From Orientallactaga sibirica (Eukaryota > Chordata > Mammalia > Rodentia > Dipodidae): 64,000 nt of DNA. Made by a program: the position numbers and the translations under genes. Positions 35,416 to 47,000 of the stretch are shown here, piece by piece (the stretch's first letter is position 1; every line of letters begins with the position of its first letter). The DNA lies in the NCBI GenBank assembly GCA_036365145.1, contig JAEOAD010000699.1, positions 9,955,001-10,019,000 of the forward strand, written 5' to 3'. The notes under the pieces are model-generated. The model worked only from the letters and a program-made list of their open reading frames with translations, had not been told where the DNA came from and searched no databases.

Positions 35416-35735
35416 CTTTAAAATGCTCATGACATAAATTCCCACCTTGAGGAAATTATTCTAAGGAAATATTCATGAAGAGATGCAAAAATGTCACTGC
35501 AAGGATGTTAATTTTCATATTATTAATAATACAAAATTCCATAAAATATCACCAACAGGAGTTAATGTTATATAATTTACAAGCTTTAGTGGAAGGAAAT
35601 TCATTGCCATGGGAAAATGCTCACACTGTGTTACTGGGAGGTAAATGCAGATAATGAAATATAATTAGTATGAGCATATTTGTTTAAAATGCAAATATAT
35701 TCAGAAAAATGATATATCTCTAAAATGTTATTCCA

Positions 35736-35912
35736 GTTGTTTCTCTTATCTGAAATGCTTGGGACCAGAAGTATTTCAGATTCCAGAAATTTTTGAAATT
35801 TGGAATGCTTACATAGAGTTTAATAATCAAGTATCTGTAATGAAAAATCTGAAATCCAAGTTGGATGGAGTATTTTGGAGAATTTTAGCTTATGGATGTT
35901 TAACCATTTTGT
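35736..35912 (+). mobile_element. Tigger-type DNA transposon fragment
   Basis: TTTCTCTTATCTGAAATGCTTGGGACCAGAAGTATTTCAGATTCC, same family as 32260-32545, here with a shorter middle. Confidence 0.7.
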
Positions 35913-36397
35913 AGTAATGGGTCTTAAATATTTTAATATCTATTTACTTAATTTATATTTGACCATGAGCACATATTGTTGGTGTGAATTTTTAAAAGAT
36001 ATGTTGTAGAAATAGATCGTCGCCATTTCTTGACAAGGCTGTCATGTTTTCCTCCTGGAGAAGCCAACAGGTTTGCGCTGCTAGGGTTTGTGGGCACTGC
36101 ACTGAGAGAGATTCACATTTTCATGTTGCACTGAGATTCAAGACTTGAGAAACTTTTCAAACTTGTCACTCTATTGGGAAGACCAAGTTCCTCTCAGAAA
36201 GTCTTTCAGGACAGTTCTCTTCACCCTTGCCCCAACATATCATGACAGAGATCCTTGGTGTAGAACTCACGCACTACTGATCTCCAATGGCTTCTTGGAC
36301 AAGCATTTGGACTCGCCACATCTCTTAGTCCCTGGTGTAATTTGTGGCGTTCTCTTTAGCACCATCCAGCAGTTCATGTCTCATAAACATAGTTCAT
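35913..36397. other. Single-copy DNA
   Basis: No repeat or gene recognised; the frame 36145-36399 lacks family resemblance. Confidence 0.45.
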
Positions 36398-36409
36398 AAT
36401 TAGTGTTTT

Positions 36410-36447
36410 AGAAGGCAGATATGCTAACCACTATACCGTCAAAGCAA
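36410..36447 (-). pseudogene. tRNA-Gly(TCC)-like 5'-half retropseudogene, tailless
   Basis: On the minus strand the 38-nt insert reads TTGCTTTGACGGTATAGTGG followed by TTAGCATATCTGCCTTCT. The D-arm GGTATAGTGGTTAGCATA and the anticodon-stem start CTGCCTTC fit nuclear tRNA-Gly-TCC. The insert ends inside the anticodon loop. Exact 12-bp duplications AATTAGTGTTTT lie at 36398-36409 and 36448-36459. No A-tail and no 3' half, so it cannot be a functional tRNA. It looks like a reverse-transcribed 5' half or a tailless truncated tRNA copy. Confidence 0.82.
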
Positions 36448-36459
36448 AATTAGTGTTTT

Positions 36460-38494
36460 GAAGGAGAGTACTCAGTATTTGTGATTGAATTATTAACCCG
36501 ATTTTTTTCTCCTTTTTTTCTTATTTCCTGTCCTTAATCTTTCTCACTCTGTCCCATTTTCTTATTCTGTCCAACAGCACTACTGATAGAAATTGTGGAG
36601 GTCAAGACATCAAGTAAGAAATCAGCACTATGCTTCTCATCCCCACGGAGAGGGCATCATCTTCTCTGTGGCTATAGGTATAGCATGTATAAAACATCCA
36701 AAAATAAAACATACTCATGCTTTTAAGATTAAGTTTAAAGCTTCCCTGAAGGAAGCAGGTGCAAGTCTTGCCAACAGAATGCATTTTAACTTCAAATTCA
36801 ATCAGCAGATGCCTGTTAATAGCCATGCAATGCCCTCAGTGAAGTTTTGAATGAAACCTCTAAACTGTAGGTGCTTAATGCGAGTTGACTTCTTCATTCT
36901 AACACCCACCACAGCATCATAAAAGCAACTGTTTATAATGCTCTTCATCCTATATCTTTACCACTTTCCAAAAATATGTAACAATCATGGTTTGTAAATA
37001 GGATGTATTACACTTGTAAGGAGCATACATCTAAGCCATAGAAGTACTTACCAAATATAGTTGACATATATTTACTAGTTGATCTTGCATAGAAAGAGAC
37101 ATAATCATAGGTTACCTTAATATGGGCCATACACATATCTTAACATTAAATGTGCCTCCAGTGCCACAGAACTTGAAATCAGATTTGTTTCAGTGAACAA
37201 CATTACATTGTCAGATCATTTTCCATTTGTCTCTCCTAAATGTCCCATCAATGTATATGTAAACAGCTACCCACCATGACCACAACCCCCAAGAGGAGAA
37301 GCACAGAGACAAAAAAGCTTAAAACAAGACCATCTTACCGTTTCCCCTGTTCGTGGCTTGGGAAACAAGGAATGGTTGGCCTTGTGGGAGGTAGCAATTC
37401 TCAAGATAATCCAGCGGCGTTTCTTCCCAGATGAAGCCAAGACAGACACTGGTTGTTAAAAACAAAAGTGTCTATTGAAGTCAGTTTGGATAATGTTTCT
37501 TGTCTTCTCTCCCCTTCTGAAAGACCTTTGGGCCAGGTCAGGGGGTGCAAAAGAGTGACAGCTCACATCTTGTCAGAAAACCAAGAGAAAGTGGGCTCCT
37601 GGTGATGCTTGTATCAGAACCTCTCGGGGCTTTAATCCTTTTGCATGACACATCTGGGGAACTATGAACAGGAAACTCAGATCTGGGCAGACAGCCAAAA
37701 TCATTCAGCAAACGTGCCAAGCCTTATGAAATACCAGCACCCAGACTGCACACGAGACTCTCGTTTCATGAGGCAGGCTCTCTACTATGTTGCTTCACAT
37801 CTAGATGAGCTCCTTAACCTTGGCTTCTGCCCACAGCTCTGCAAGGCAGATCCCAGGCTAGATTCTTGTCTCTTTCCCTCTTTTCCACCTCCCAGTCCAT
37901 CATAGAACAATGTCCACTGACGCAAGTTCCAAGGAAACATCACAGGGCCCTTCAGTCAGTTAAGTTCATGTTACTGACCTCAAACTCTTATTAGTGGTGT
38001 CCCTTACCCCTGACATGTGTCCTGAGAACACTGGAAGGCTTGGCTTGGATGACCCACTGACCACGCTTCACCTCACGGCATAGGGAGGACACAGAGAAGT
38101 GGGCGCTAGAGCGGCTCGTTCTGGATTCCACAACCTGGTCCATCCAGTGCTACACACAAGGTACCTCTGCTGTCTCTTATTGCCTGCTGGCCCTGCGCTC
38201 AGAGTCCAATCTCTTAAGATGCTACCCCAAACTCTGTAGCATGGACAGGAAGTCTGTCAAACATCTCCTTCTGCCACTCAGGCCTCCCCCTTAATTGGCC
38301 TTCAGAGGCATTTCTAGTTGCAGCCATTACATTTTCGCCTCCATACTGGCCTGAATGGCTGCTGCACTGAGTCTAGAAGACATCGTCTGAGCCTTTGTTC
38401 TTAACGTCAGCTCTGCAGCTCCTTGTCCACCTCTTTATTTGCATGTTGCCTTGCCCATTAAGAGTTAATTCTCCTTGTGTGAACTTTTCCTGCT
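36460..38494. other. Repeat-free single-copy interval
   Basis: About 2 kb with no recognisable transposon, one of the longest such runs in the window. A POU octamer ATTTGCAT lies at 38437-38444 near a TTAAGAGTTAATTC palindrome-like string. Whether it is conserved cannot be told from one sequence. Confidence 0.45.
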
Positions 38495-38690
38495 CTCTGT
38501 AATGATAATGGAGACAGTAAGTGGACATGGATCTATGCCAGGCATTCTTCTAGGAATGCAGATTCTTTGGCCCATTTTATAGATGGAAAAAAAGTGTTCA
38601 ATATTAAGTACCTTTCCCAAGATCCTTAGCCAGGCAGAGATAGAATGTAGTCTGGAGTAGCTCAAGTTTTACCTTAGAGCTAGGCAACTG
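38495..38690 (-). mobile_element. MIR, minus
   Basis: GGCCCATTTTATAGATGGAAAAAAAG ... AGTACCTTTCCCAAGATCCTTAGCCAGGCAGAGATAGAATG is the antisense MIR core. Confidence 0.75.
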
Positions 38691-39529
38691 ATCTGCAACT
38701 GATGCGGGAAAAGGATTTATCTAATCAAGAACTGTGCAATTTCCTAGCAGCCTTCTTGGTGCCCTCAAGGCCTTCCCAAGCTAGGCAGCTACCACCCAGC
38801 TGTGCTTAACTGACAGATTAACGAAAACAAATGATTCAATTTAGTCGTAAACAGAAAAGTCAGCAACATTAAAAAGCAGCAGAGAGGTGCTGAGGAACCA
38901 GGCAAAATGTTCCTGCCTGAGGGGGTCTTGCTGGCAATGGTGGAAGATTGGGTCTAGTCCATCTTGTAAATTAATAGATGCTGATATATAACCTTACTGA
39001 CATTTGAAAATCCCTCAAGAGTTGGGTGGAACTTTCCACCCTTTCTTCAATGTGGAGCAAGCCCAGGCTTACAAGGGACTGACCTGCCCCAGCCTCAGGG
39101 AAGTCCTCACAGGTCTAAGGCAAGAAGAATGAACTTCCCATCGGGCCCAAGAAAGCAGGTTCAGGGATACTTCTGGATAGTTCTGGAAAGCCAGCTATGG
39201 GCACCCTTCTTAAGAATGGAGACAAGCTTGAGGATGGAGTTCACATACAAGGGAGGGGCTTTCAGGGAAGAGCCGAAATACTAGGAACTGAGCCAACCCA
39301 GGCCATTTCTGAACTATTTAGGGACAGAAGCCAACATATCTTTCTGTTATTTTTGTTAAGCCAGATCAGTTGAGTCAGATTTTTGATAATCTGAAAACCA
39401 AGTTTCCTGACACCCACAGCACAGACCACAGACCAGTGGCAGCTGAGGGACATCTGGGAGAAGGAGTCCACCAGCCATTTCCTCTGCGAGAGCAGCTTGC
39501 CATATTCCAGCCTCTGGCTCCTCTCTGTC
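38691..39529. other. Single-copy DNA
   Basis: No repeat or coding exon recognised. 38795-38870 (CAGCTGTG, CTGACAGATTAACG, AATGATTCAATTTAG) has regulatory-looking composition only. Confidence 0.4.
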
Positions 39530-39735
39530 TCTTTCTGTCCTCAGTTTCTTCCTACCCACTCTTTCCTTTTTGCCCTTTCCCCAGCTCTTCCTTCCCCTTA
39601 GTCTCTCTCTCTCTCCCTTTCTTTAACTCCTGTTCTTCCCTGCCCTCTCTCCTCTGTTCTCTTCTCCTCTCTCTGTCCTCCTTCTCCCATCTCGCCTCTC
39701 TCCTCCTGTTCCTCTTTTGTTGTTCCCTCCCATAA
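39530..39735. repeat. Polypyrimidine tract
   Basis: About 200 bp, overwhelmingly C/T on the plus strand. It keeps Ser/Leu/Phe-rich frames (plus) and Arg/Glu-rich frames (minus) open at 39356-39864; none is a gene. Confidence 0.88.
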
Positions 39736-41385
39736 AAAAAAGGAACCCAGCAGGGAGGCTCTGAATGGACAAGCAGAAGCCAATAGGGAGAAGAGGAAAG
39801 CTGCCTCACAGTGGCTTGAGGTAATCAGAAAAATGCCTGCCAGTGGGCTCCCAGCCAGGAACACTGAGAAATACAGGGTATCTTCCTGGAAGGTAGCCAG
39901 AAGCCACTGAACCTGGCGGGTGAGTGATGCGTCATTCTAGAGAAACTTTTGGCTATGGGGGGAGAGGGAGAGATCCAGCTCTTGATTCCAGCAATCTTGC
40001 TGTCTAGTACAGACAGTGCAGACACTAACCTACCACAGGCATCACCTTCCTCAAATAAGGTGTGGTAACCTACATTTCTCTCCAATATATTTAGTTTATT
40101 TTTACGGAAGAAGAAAGATTTTATTTCAAATATTTTTCTGGTTGTCTGTTCCCTCACAGAGTTCAGAAAAAACAAATAGTAACAGTTGCTGATACTAAAA
40201 GTTATTGGGAAATCTTCCAGACTCTGGAGTTCTTTGTGAATGGTAAAACATGTAATCCACTGAGCCAAGCCCACAACCCTTAACACTGAAGTTATGAGAA
40301 GGCATCATTATAACACAACTTTATTGGTAGACATGTCCTTCACAGAACACCAGAATGCCTTCATTTGTACATAACAGGTCAGAAATAGTTCCATTATTTT
40401 CATAGAAATGTCTACAATTCAGAACTGATACACATTTAATAACATGTTTACAATGCTTCCAATCCACATATGTCCTATCATCACAGTGGGTGGTGAAGGA
40501 CACTGAATATATGTGTGCATGTGTACATATGAACATGTCTGTACATTGTATGTCAAAGTGCATGCTGGGAATCTGATCTTGGGTCTCCTTTACAATGGTA
40601 AGTAAAGGTAGTGTGACTCTTTTCTACTAGGTAAATTAGCCTTCCAGTGACACATTCTGTTAGTTTAACCTTTGTCCCTTTACAAAAGAGCTGCTGGCTT
40701 GCCATGACCAATGGCCCCTTGCAACCTTTGTGGTCAGCCTGGGTGAATGAGGCCTGATGGTTTGCCTGCTGACTTCAACTGTTCCAGGCAATGACATATA
40801 AATAATTCAGACCAGCCCATGACTCTCCTAGTCTACAAAACCTCTGAGTGCATCCCTCAATCCTTCATCCTTTCAGACTTTGCAAGCACAGACAAAGGGG
40901 CAGGAAAGACGCCAGATGAACTATTCCTGAGGTTGTGTTCTGGCACTCAAGGAAGCCATGATTGCTGAGGGAAAGCATGAATTGACCAGGCGCCAAGTCT
41001 GCAGAAGCTCATTCAATCTGTTGTTTAGCAGGGTTTGTAGATGGGGAGATTAGGCGAAGCTTAGTGAAGTGCGGCTTCATGAAAACATTTGCAAACATCC
41101 ATCTTGTGAGCAAAATGAATTATATGGTTAGTATGATTGGATACATCCCGAAATGCACATCCTCTGTGATAAATGGATCATTTGGAGAATGGGCTGGAGT
41201 GGAAGGCCCTCAGCTCTGCAAGTGGTCCTATCATGGCTCCTTTATGTGAACTAACCTCTCCTCAGGCAGCAGCCAGGCAGTGCACTATCACAGTCATGGT
41301 CACCCTTCAGTTGTCTAGAGCCAAAGGATGTGGAAAAAGAAGGAGGGTAGGTGGAAAGGGATATATTTCCCAAAAAACATAAATT
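39736..41385. other. Single-copy DNA
   Basis: Nothing recognised apart from a short B-type SINE-like scrap near 40500-40590. The 153-codon minus frame 39825-40286 has no domain I recognise. Confidence 0.4.
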
Positions 41386-41390
41386 CAAGG

Positions 41391-41784
41391 TGCTATGATT
41401 TGGATATAATTTGTCCCCCAAGAGTTCATGTATGTAATGGAAGCTTCATTCCCTAAGGCAGCAATGTTAAGAGGTGATATAGAAACTTTATGAGGTGGAG
41501 CTTAGTGTAAAGTGATTGGGTTGGCATTTCCCACAAAATGGATTAAGGACTTCTTTGCAACATCACTTATTTCTTTAAAAAGAGGGTTTTTTTTTTTTTT
41601 TTTTTTTTTTAAGCAACTCAGACTTTGGGTTCTTTTCTCATCTTCCTGTGTGTGCCACCACCATGATGCCATCTGAACCGTCCCCAGAGCAAACACAACG
41701 TGACTTGGACTATACCCCTCTAAACCTGGGAGATCTTTTCTTCCCAAGTTCCCAGACTTAGCATTTTGTTACGTCAAAAGAAAC
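41391..41784 (+). mobile_element. MST/MLT1-type MaLR LTR, plus, with a 24-T tract
   Basis: TGCTATGATTTGGATATAATTTGTCCCCCAAGAG at the 5' end and TACGTCAAAAGAAACTAGACTAATAC at the 3' end frame a complete LTR. TCAAG occurs at both flanks, one base off the 5' border. Positions 41587-41610 are all T. Confidence 0.8.
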
Positions 41785-41790
41785 TAGACT

Positions 41791-43129
41791 AATACTCAAG
41801 ATTAGAATTCTGAACTGTAGTTTGAAGCAAAAAATCTTATCAAGTGAACATGGGCCAAAGGAACCAGCAAGACTTCAGATAGATTCTGGTAAAATTCCCA
41901 GAGGCCATGAAAGCTAAAAGAGAATCCCTCAAGGCCAAGCCAGAGGCAGAGGATGGAGCTTGAAGTAAAGAGCAGATTTCTATAGCAGAAAGGAAAGAAT
42001 GCTTACAGAGCTCTGGGAGACCTGGAATTAAATGGCAAAGTCATGGAATGAGTAAACAGAATTCCAAAAGGTCACATTAGGATGGAATCTTAGGACAAAT
42101 GTAACACTGTGAAAGTCAACACAGGCAAATCTGAAACCCACTTTGATCCTCCAGACCTAATCTAATAAATACAATTAAACCCAAAAACTGCAGATACAAA
42201 AGAATATCCAGTGAATATCTGAGTCTCAGTTGACTAACACACCTACTATAAATCCTGAGTAGCAGGATACTGTGAGCTCAGCTGCCCTTGTAGATGTGTG
42301 GTTTCTAAACAAGGGAAGATGGTTACCCATAAGGCCGTCTTCCAGAGCAGTGTTTTCCAAGCATCTACCCATCATGGCACTCAGAAAACATTAGCAAGGG
42401 TGCTCCTAGCAAGAAAAGACCAGCAGGGTCTTCCCAGCTCCCAGCACGGACTGCCTTCTGCATACTCAGAAACCATTAGGCCATACTCGACTAAGTTACC
42501 CCTAACAGTGGGATAGAAAGTTCAGGAAGCCAATGCATGAAACTATAACAATAAAGAACTCACCAATGAAATGCACCAAACCCAAAGACAGTGTGCTTCA
42601 CCATCTATGAAGTATTCTCACAAGGTCACAGCTTTGGCATGAGCATCTAACAGAACTGTCCTATTGCCTCTAAGCCTCTGATGTTGGGATTCAACTTTTG
42701 TGTCCTTTTGCTATTCCCTTGTGACTTATCAATGTGCTAGGAAAGCATGTCCTCATGCTTCACATTTTGAAATAAGAAACTGAGGTCACAAGGAGAAAAT
42801 CCTAAATTAGGATTTGGATCTAGACTTCACATCCTTTTTCCCCTTTCTCTGTCTTGATGCCTGGCTATACATTGCTATGGCTCTTGGATGCTTTTTTCAT
42901 TTCTTTCAGGAAATAAGGAAGTTTTCAATAATGTAAGATAATCTGTTTGCTGTGTTTCAGATACTAAATATGAGTCAGTCACAACCTAATAAATGTGTTT
43001 GATTAATTGTGCCTATAAATGAGAGGTGAACCTGTATTGTTTTCCTTTTTCTCTGGTATAAGTTAACTGGGTCAATAGATTTTGAGAGCAATTCAAACAT
43101 TATTAGTACAGATTTTAAGAATGTCTTTT
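41791..43129. other. Single-copy DNA
   Basis: No repeat or coding exon recognised. Confidence 0.45.
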
Positions 43130-43560
43130 TTACAAAAGATATGGCCAAGGTACAGAAAATATGAAAAATAATCAAAATAAAGAAGTTATTTAAAAGTCAT
43201 TCCAAATCTTGCTACCTAACCCCCATTAATATTAGTTAGCATTTGGGGATATTTCTATCTGTTTTTTTTTTTTTTTTCCTTTGCACTTAAGTCTTCCTAA
43301 GTGCTTTTGACTTAAAATGTTATATGTTTTTTATGCTATGATATGGCCTTCATAATCATTTATAGTGCATGGACTATGTCATTAAATAAAGATTTGACAC
43401 AGTAAAACATTCCAGAATTCTTGACTATTGGCTGTCCCAAAGTTTCTCAGTACAAATGGATATTACTGCTACTATGTATGACTTCCTATTTGGACATGTG
43501 TCCCTTTCTGTGCAGTCTTTGCTGCCTTTATGAATTTGTTTTACATCTTCAGACAATGTT
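43130..43560 (-). mobile_element. Possible ancient L1M fragment, minus
   Basis: AGGTACAGAAAATATGAAAAATAATC, TAACCCCCATTAATATTAG...GGGGATATTTC and CATGGACTATGTCATTAAATAAAG resemble antisense L1M 3' sequence. A T-run lies at 43262-43277. Confidence 0.45.
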
Positions 43561-43746
43561 TTATCCATGAGCATTTGAAAGGAGAGGCAGCACCATGGTT
43601 TTTACAGTGCTTGTTTGGGGGGCAGGGGGAATTACCGCTAAAACAAGGTTGTTTCCTTCTTCTTCTTTTTTGCATGACATGAATATTTTACCAATTTTTG
43701 TGCTACTTCTAAAAAAAAAAATGTAGTTCTGTAAAATATAAAATTA

Positions 43747-44065
43747 GGAGCTGGAGAGATGGCTCCCTGGATAAAGATTGAATACTTGAGTTTGGATCCC
43801 TAGAACCCATGTAAAATCCCAAAGACGTGACGGATATATGTAGTTCCAGCACACCTACAGTGAGAAGGGAAGTGTACAGAGGAGATTTTCCTAGAAGATT
43901 GTGAAACAACTAGCCTGGCAACTTCAGTAGCGAACAACATGAGATCCTGCCACAAACCAGGCAGAGCGTGAGAAGCAACACCCAAAGTTGTCCTCTACCT
44001 CCATATATGCTTCATGGTGCACGCACTTGCACACTCACTCACATGAGCATACACACAGACACCAA
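43747..44065 (+). mobile_element. B4/RSINE-type composite SINE, plus
   Basis: tRNA-like head GAGCTGGAGAGATGGCTCCCTGGATAAAG, a B1-like middle, GTTGTCCTCTACCTCCATATATGC and a CACACTCACTCACATGAGCATACACACAG tail. Confidence 0.78.
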
Positions 44066-47000
44066 AAAAATTAAAGTAAATCAAATTAATTTAAGGGCTC
44101 AGTCACTACAAATTGAAGCCAGCTGCAGGGATAGGACAGGAGTGCCTCTGTAGCCAATATTCAAGGGACTACATATAATATCACACTAAATCCAAGGGAA
44201 TCAATAGCTATGCAGTAACTTCATTCTTTGACTTGTCTTTCTTTATCTCCCTTGGCAAATGGAGAGTGCACATATTGTCCTGTTCCATGTCTATCATGCC
44301 TACATTCTCATAGATGGAGATTTCATGAGCCAGAAAACACACTCATTTTTCAAACGTTGCAAATATGTTTTCAGTTATAGACTAAGTCACAAAGATTCAA
44401 AAGCCCTTAAAATGTTCCTGGTGGTTAGCAAAGGGCTCGCAAACTATATGTTTATTCAGTTCTCAATTTCAGACTTTGCTGTTCTCCTGTAACAAATAGT
44501 TCTTCTTACAAAGCCACTTCTGTGGACACAAAATGCCAAAAATCAAAGCTAGTTTCCCACACTTTAACAAGTATGCCATGACTATCCGGGGCCTGAGTCC
44601 CTGGTAACCCACTATGTCTTTCGCAGCTGTCTGGATCCTAACTTGATGTCTTACCAGAATGGCTTGTCTAAAGAGAAACAATTCTCAAATGTACTACTTA
44701 ACAACACAGAGTATGAATCCTGCACAAATGTTCCACGAGACAATACCAAATAACTTTCCCCTCAGCTACTACAAAAGACTTCTACCCACTCTCAGGCAAG
44801 CAATCCTTTCTCTGAGCTCACTGGCTGCTCTCTTGAAATAAAATCCAATAAAGTCTCCATTTTTGTCTACTTATGCCCTTAGTAAACTCTTTTTTAAAAC
44901 TTTTTATTGACAATTTTTCATATATGTACATAATGCATTTTGATCATAATTCCCACCTCTCAGTAGTTTCCTTTCCACTGAATTCCTTCTTCTTTCAAAT
45001 AGTTCCTCTTCTACTTTTATGTCTTGTGTTTTTGCCCTCCTCCACCATTCATGACATGCTGGTGGGCCCAATATTGTGTAGATCTTGTGCAGGTCATGCC
45101 AGCCACTGTGACGTCATGAATGCACTGGCTACTTCATGTCTAGAAGACAGCATTCCAAAGCACTCCTCTATATATGCAGGCTCTTACATTCTTTCTGCCC
45201 CATCTTCTGAAGTATTCCATGAGCCTTAGAGGATATAATGAAGATGTCTGATTTAGCACTTAGCACTCAGTAATCACTTATTCTCAGCCTCCCCAATACT
45301 CACCACGAATTGCAGAAAGAAGTTCCTCTGACCAAAGGTAAAAGCATCATCAATAACTTAAAAGCATGTTCATAAGCATTTACAGGAAAACTTGATGATT
45401 ACAACATAGCCACTTAGCCAAACAATAGTACCTCCCCCCCTAGGGCCTATGACCTTTCCAGCCACAGACTTGTGACTAAGTTTTTAGTACCAAGCATGAA
45501 TTCTCTCCCATGAAGTGTGCCTCAAATCCAATCAAAGAGCAGCAGGTTACTCCCTGATACAGTCAGCTCCTTGTTGCTGAGACAAATATTCAACCAGACA
45601 CAGTTTATGGGAGGAACAGCTTTGTTTTAGGCTTACAGAGTCCAGGGAAACGCCATCAATGGCCAAAGAACCTGCTCCCATTCATAGATCCACCCAGAGA
45701 GACAACACCAACAGCCAGCACCATCAGCAAGCATTAGATGCCAGAACTCAAATTGTTCTGAACACACCTAGTAGGGCTGAACTCATATCTACCACCAAAT
45801 ACATAGCTTAGGGCTAGACCAGTAACATGGCCCCTTTAGCAAGGGTCTGCCCTCTAGGGGCTCATGATGAAAGCTAATTTTTTACAATTTATTTTTGTTA
45901 GATATGGACATATTTAGTACGTAAACAACACATGTTGGTACCATTCTTTCCCTCATCACTGCCACTTTTCTGAAGAGACCCTCCTCGTTGGGAATGCAGG
46001 TCAACTCCATGGGGATTGTGGGTCATGCATTGTGGGGACAGCAGTCAGTTATGGGGGAGAGGCAATGTCTCTGTGTATAATGTCCTAACTTGTGGCTCTA
46101 ACAATCTTTCCAACTCCTTTTCTGCAAAATTCCCCGAGCCATGTTGGGTGCATTTTAAGTGTACTTACGTGATGGGCTCCTAGGAGCCTCAGGATCTCTG
46201 GTTTGGTAGGTGTTGGGTGTCCTCAGTGTCTCTCTCCTTCACCCTTGTGCTGGTATCAGGTTCACTCAAAAAGCAGCTCTCTTACTCATTTCCCCCAATT
46301 CCTCTGTGGTTTCATCTGGGGCCAGGGTGAAGTGCACTGGGTCATTTATCTTCTCCAGTCCAAGTCCCGTATAAAAAAGAGAAGCAGATTCTCCAAGAGA
46401 GAGTGAAGTCAGTACTGGTTAAAGATAACCATTATGACAGAGAATTTAAAGGTTGTAGACCCCCTTTTAGCCAAAATTAGTGGGAGCTTGTCATTGGAAA
46501 GCAGAATTGTTATCTGGATATGATTCTGACTTGTTTCCCAGTTCTAGATACAGTTTCCTTTCCACTAAGCAGATCTGTTAGCCAATCCAAGAGCAGTGAC
46601 ACCATGGCTGTGTGCCACTATTGCACTTGTGTGAGCATCACGTCAGGTTGTTTGCTTCTGAGTCACTTAGATTTTGAGTTGCTCAGACAAATGTTGGCCA
46701 TTTTCCCCAGTAGCTCATGAAGTAACTTCCAGCACTAGATGGGCTAACTGTCTGGGGATTGGCTCTCTTTTGGATTCCAACCAGGTCTTTCCATGGTCCA
46801 TGCTGGCAGTATATGGTGTCTTCAGCAGGAAGGTCTTACCATTAACCTCTGGAGTATAATCAAGTGCTCTGACAGAAGTCTATCTTATTTGTTTTGGGAG
46901 ACCTTGTAGGTCTCTCCGATCAACAGATCATTGTGGATGTTAACCAGGTCCTGGTACAGGGAATTACAGGCCAGCTCCAAGGGAAAAGAAAAGGACATTT

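Larger units (their letters stand above)
34881..35735 (+). mobile_element. Ancient L1M ORF2/3' region, plus, split by two SINEs
   Basis: 35440-35735 carries GGAAATTATTCTAAGGAAATATTCATG, TTATATAATTTACAAGC..., GCCATGGGAAAATGCTCACACTGTGTTA and AAATGCAAATATATTCAG, the layout of an L1MC/L1ME 3' part. It continues upstream of the SINE pair. Confidence 0.6.

Noticed and set aside
36398..36459. A functional tRNA-Gly gene
   Set aside because: Only the 5' half is present; no T-arm, no acceptor 3' strand, and the insert is bounded by target duplications.
39370..39864. Ser/Leu/Phe-rich plus frame and Arg/Glu-rich minus frames
   Set aside because: Direct translation of the polypyrimidine/polypurine tract.
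39825..40286. 153-codon minus-strand frame
   Set aside because: Length is possible by chance in a 64-kb mammalian window; no motif, splice context or repeat-independent support.
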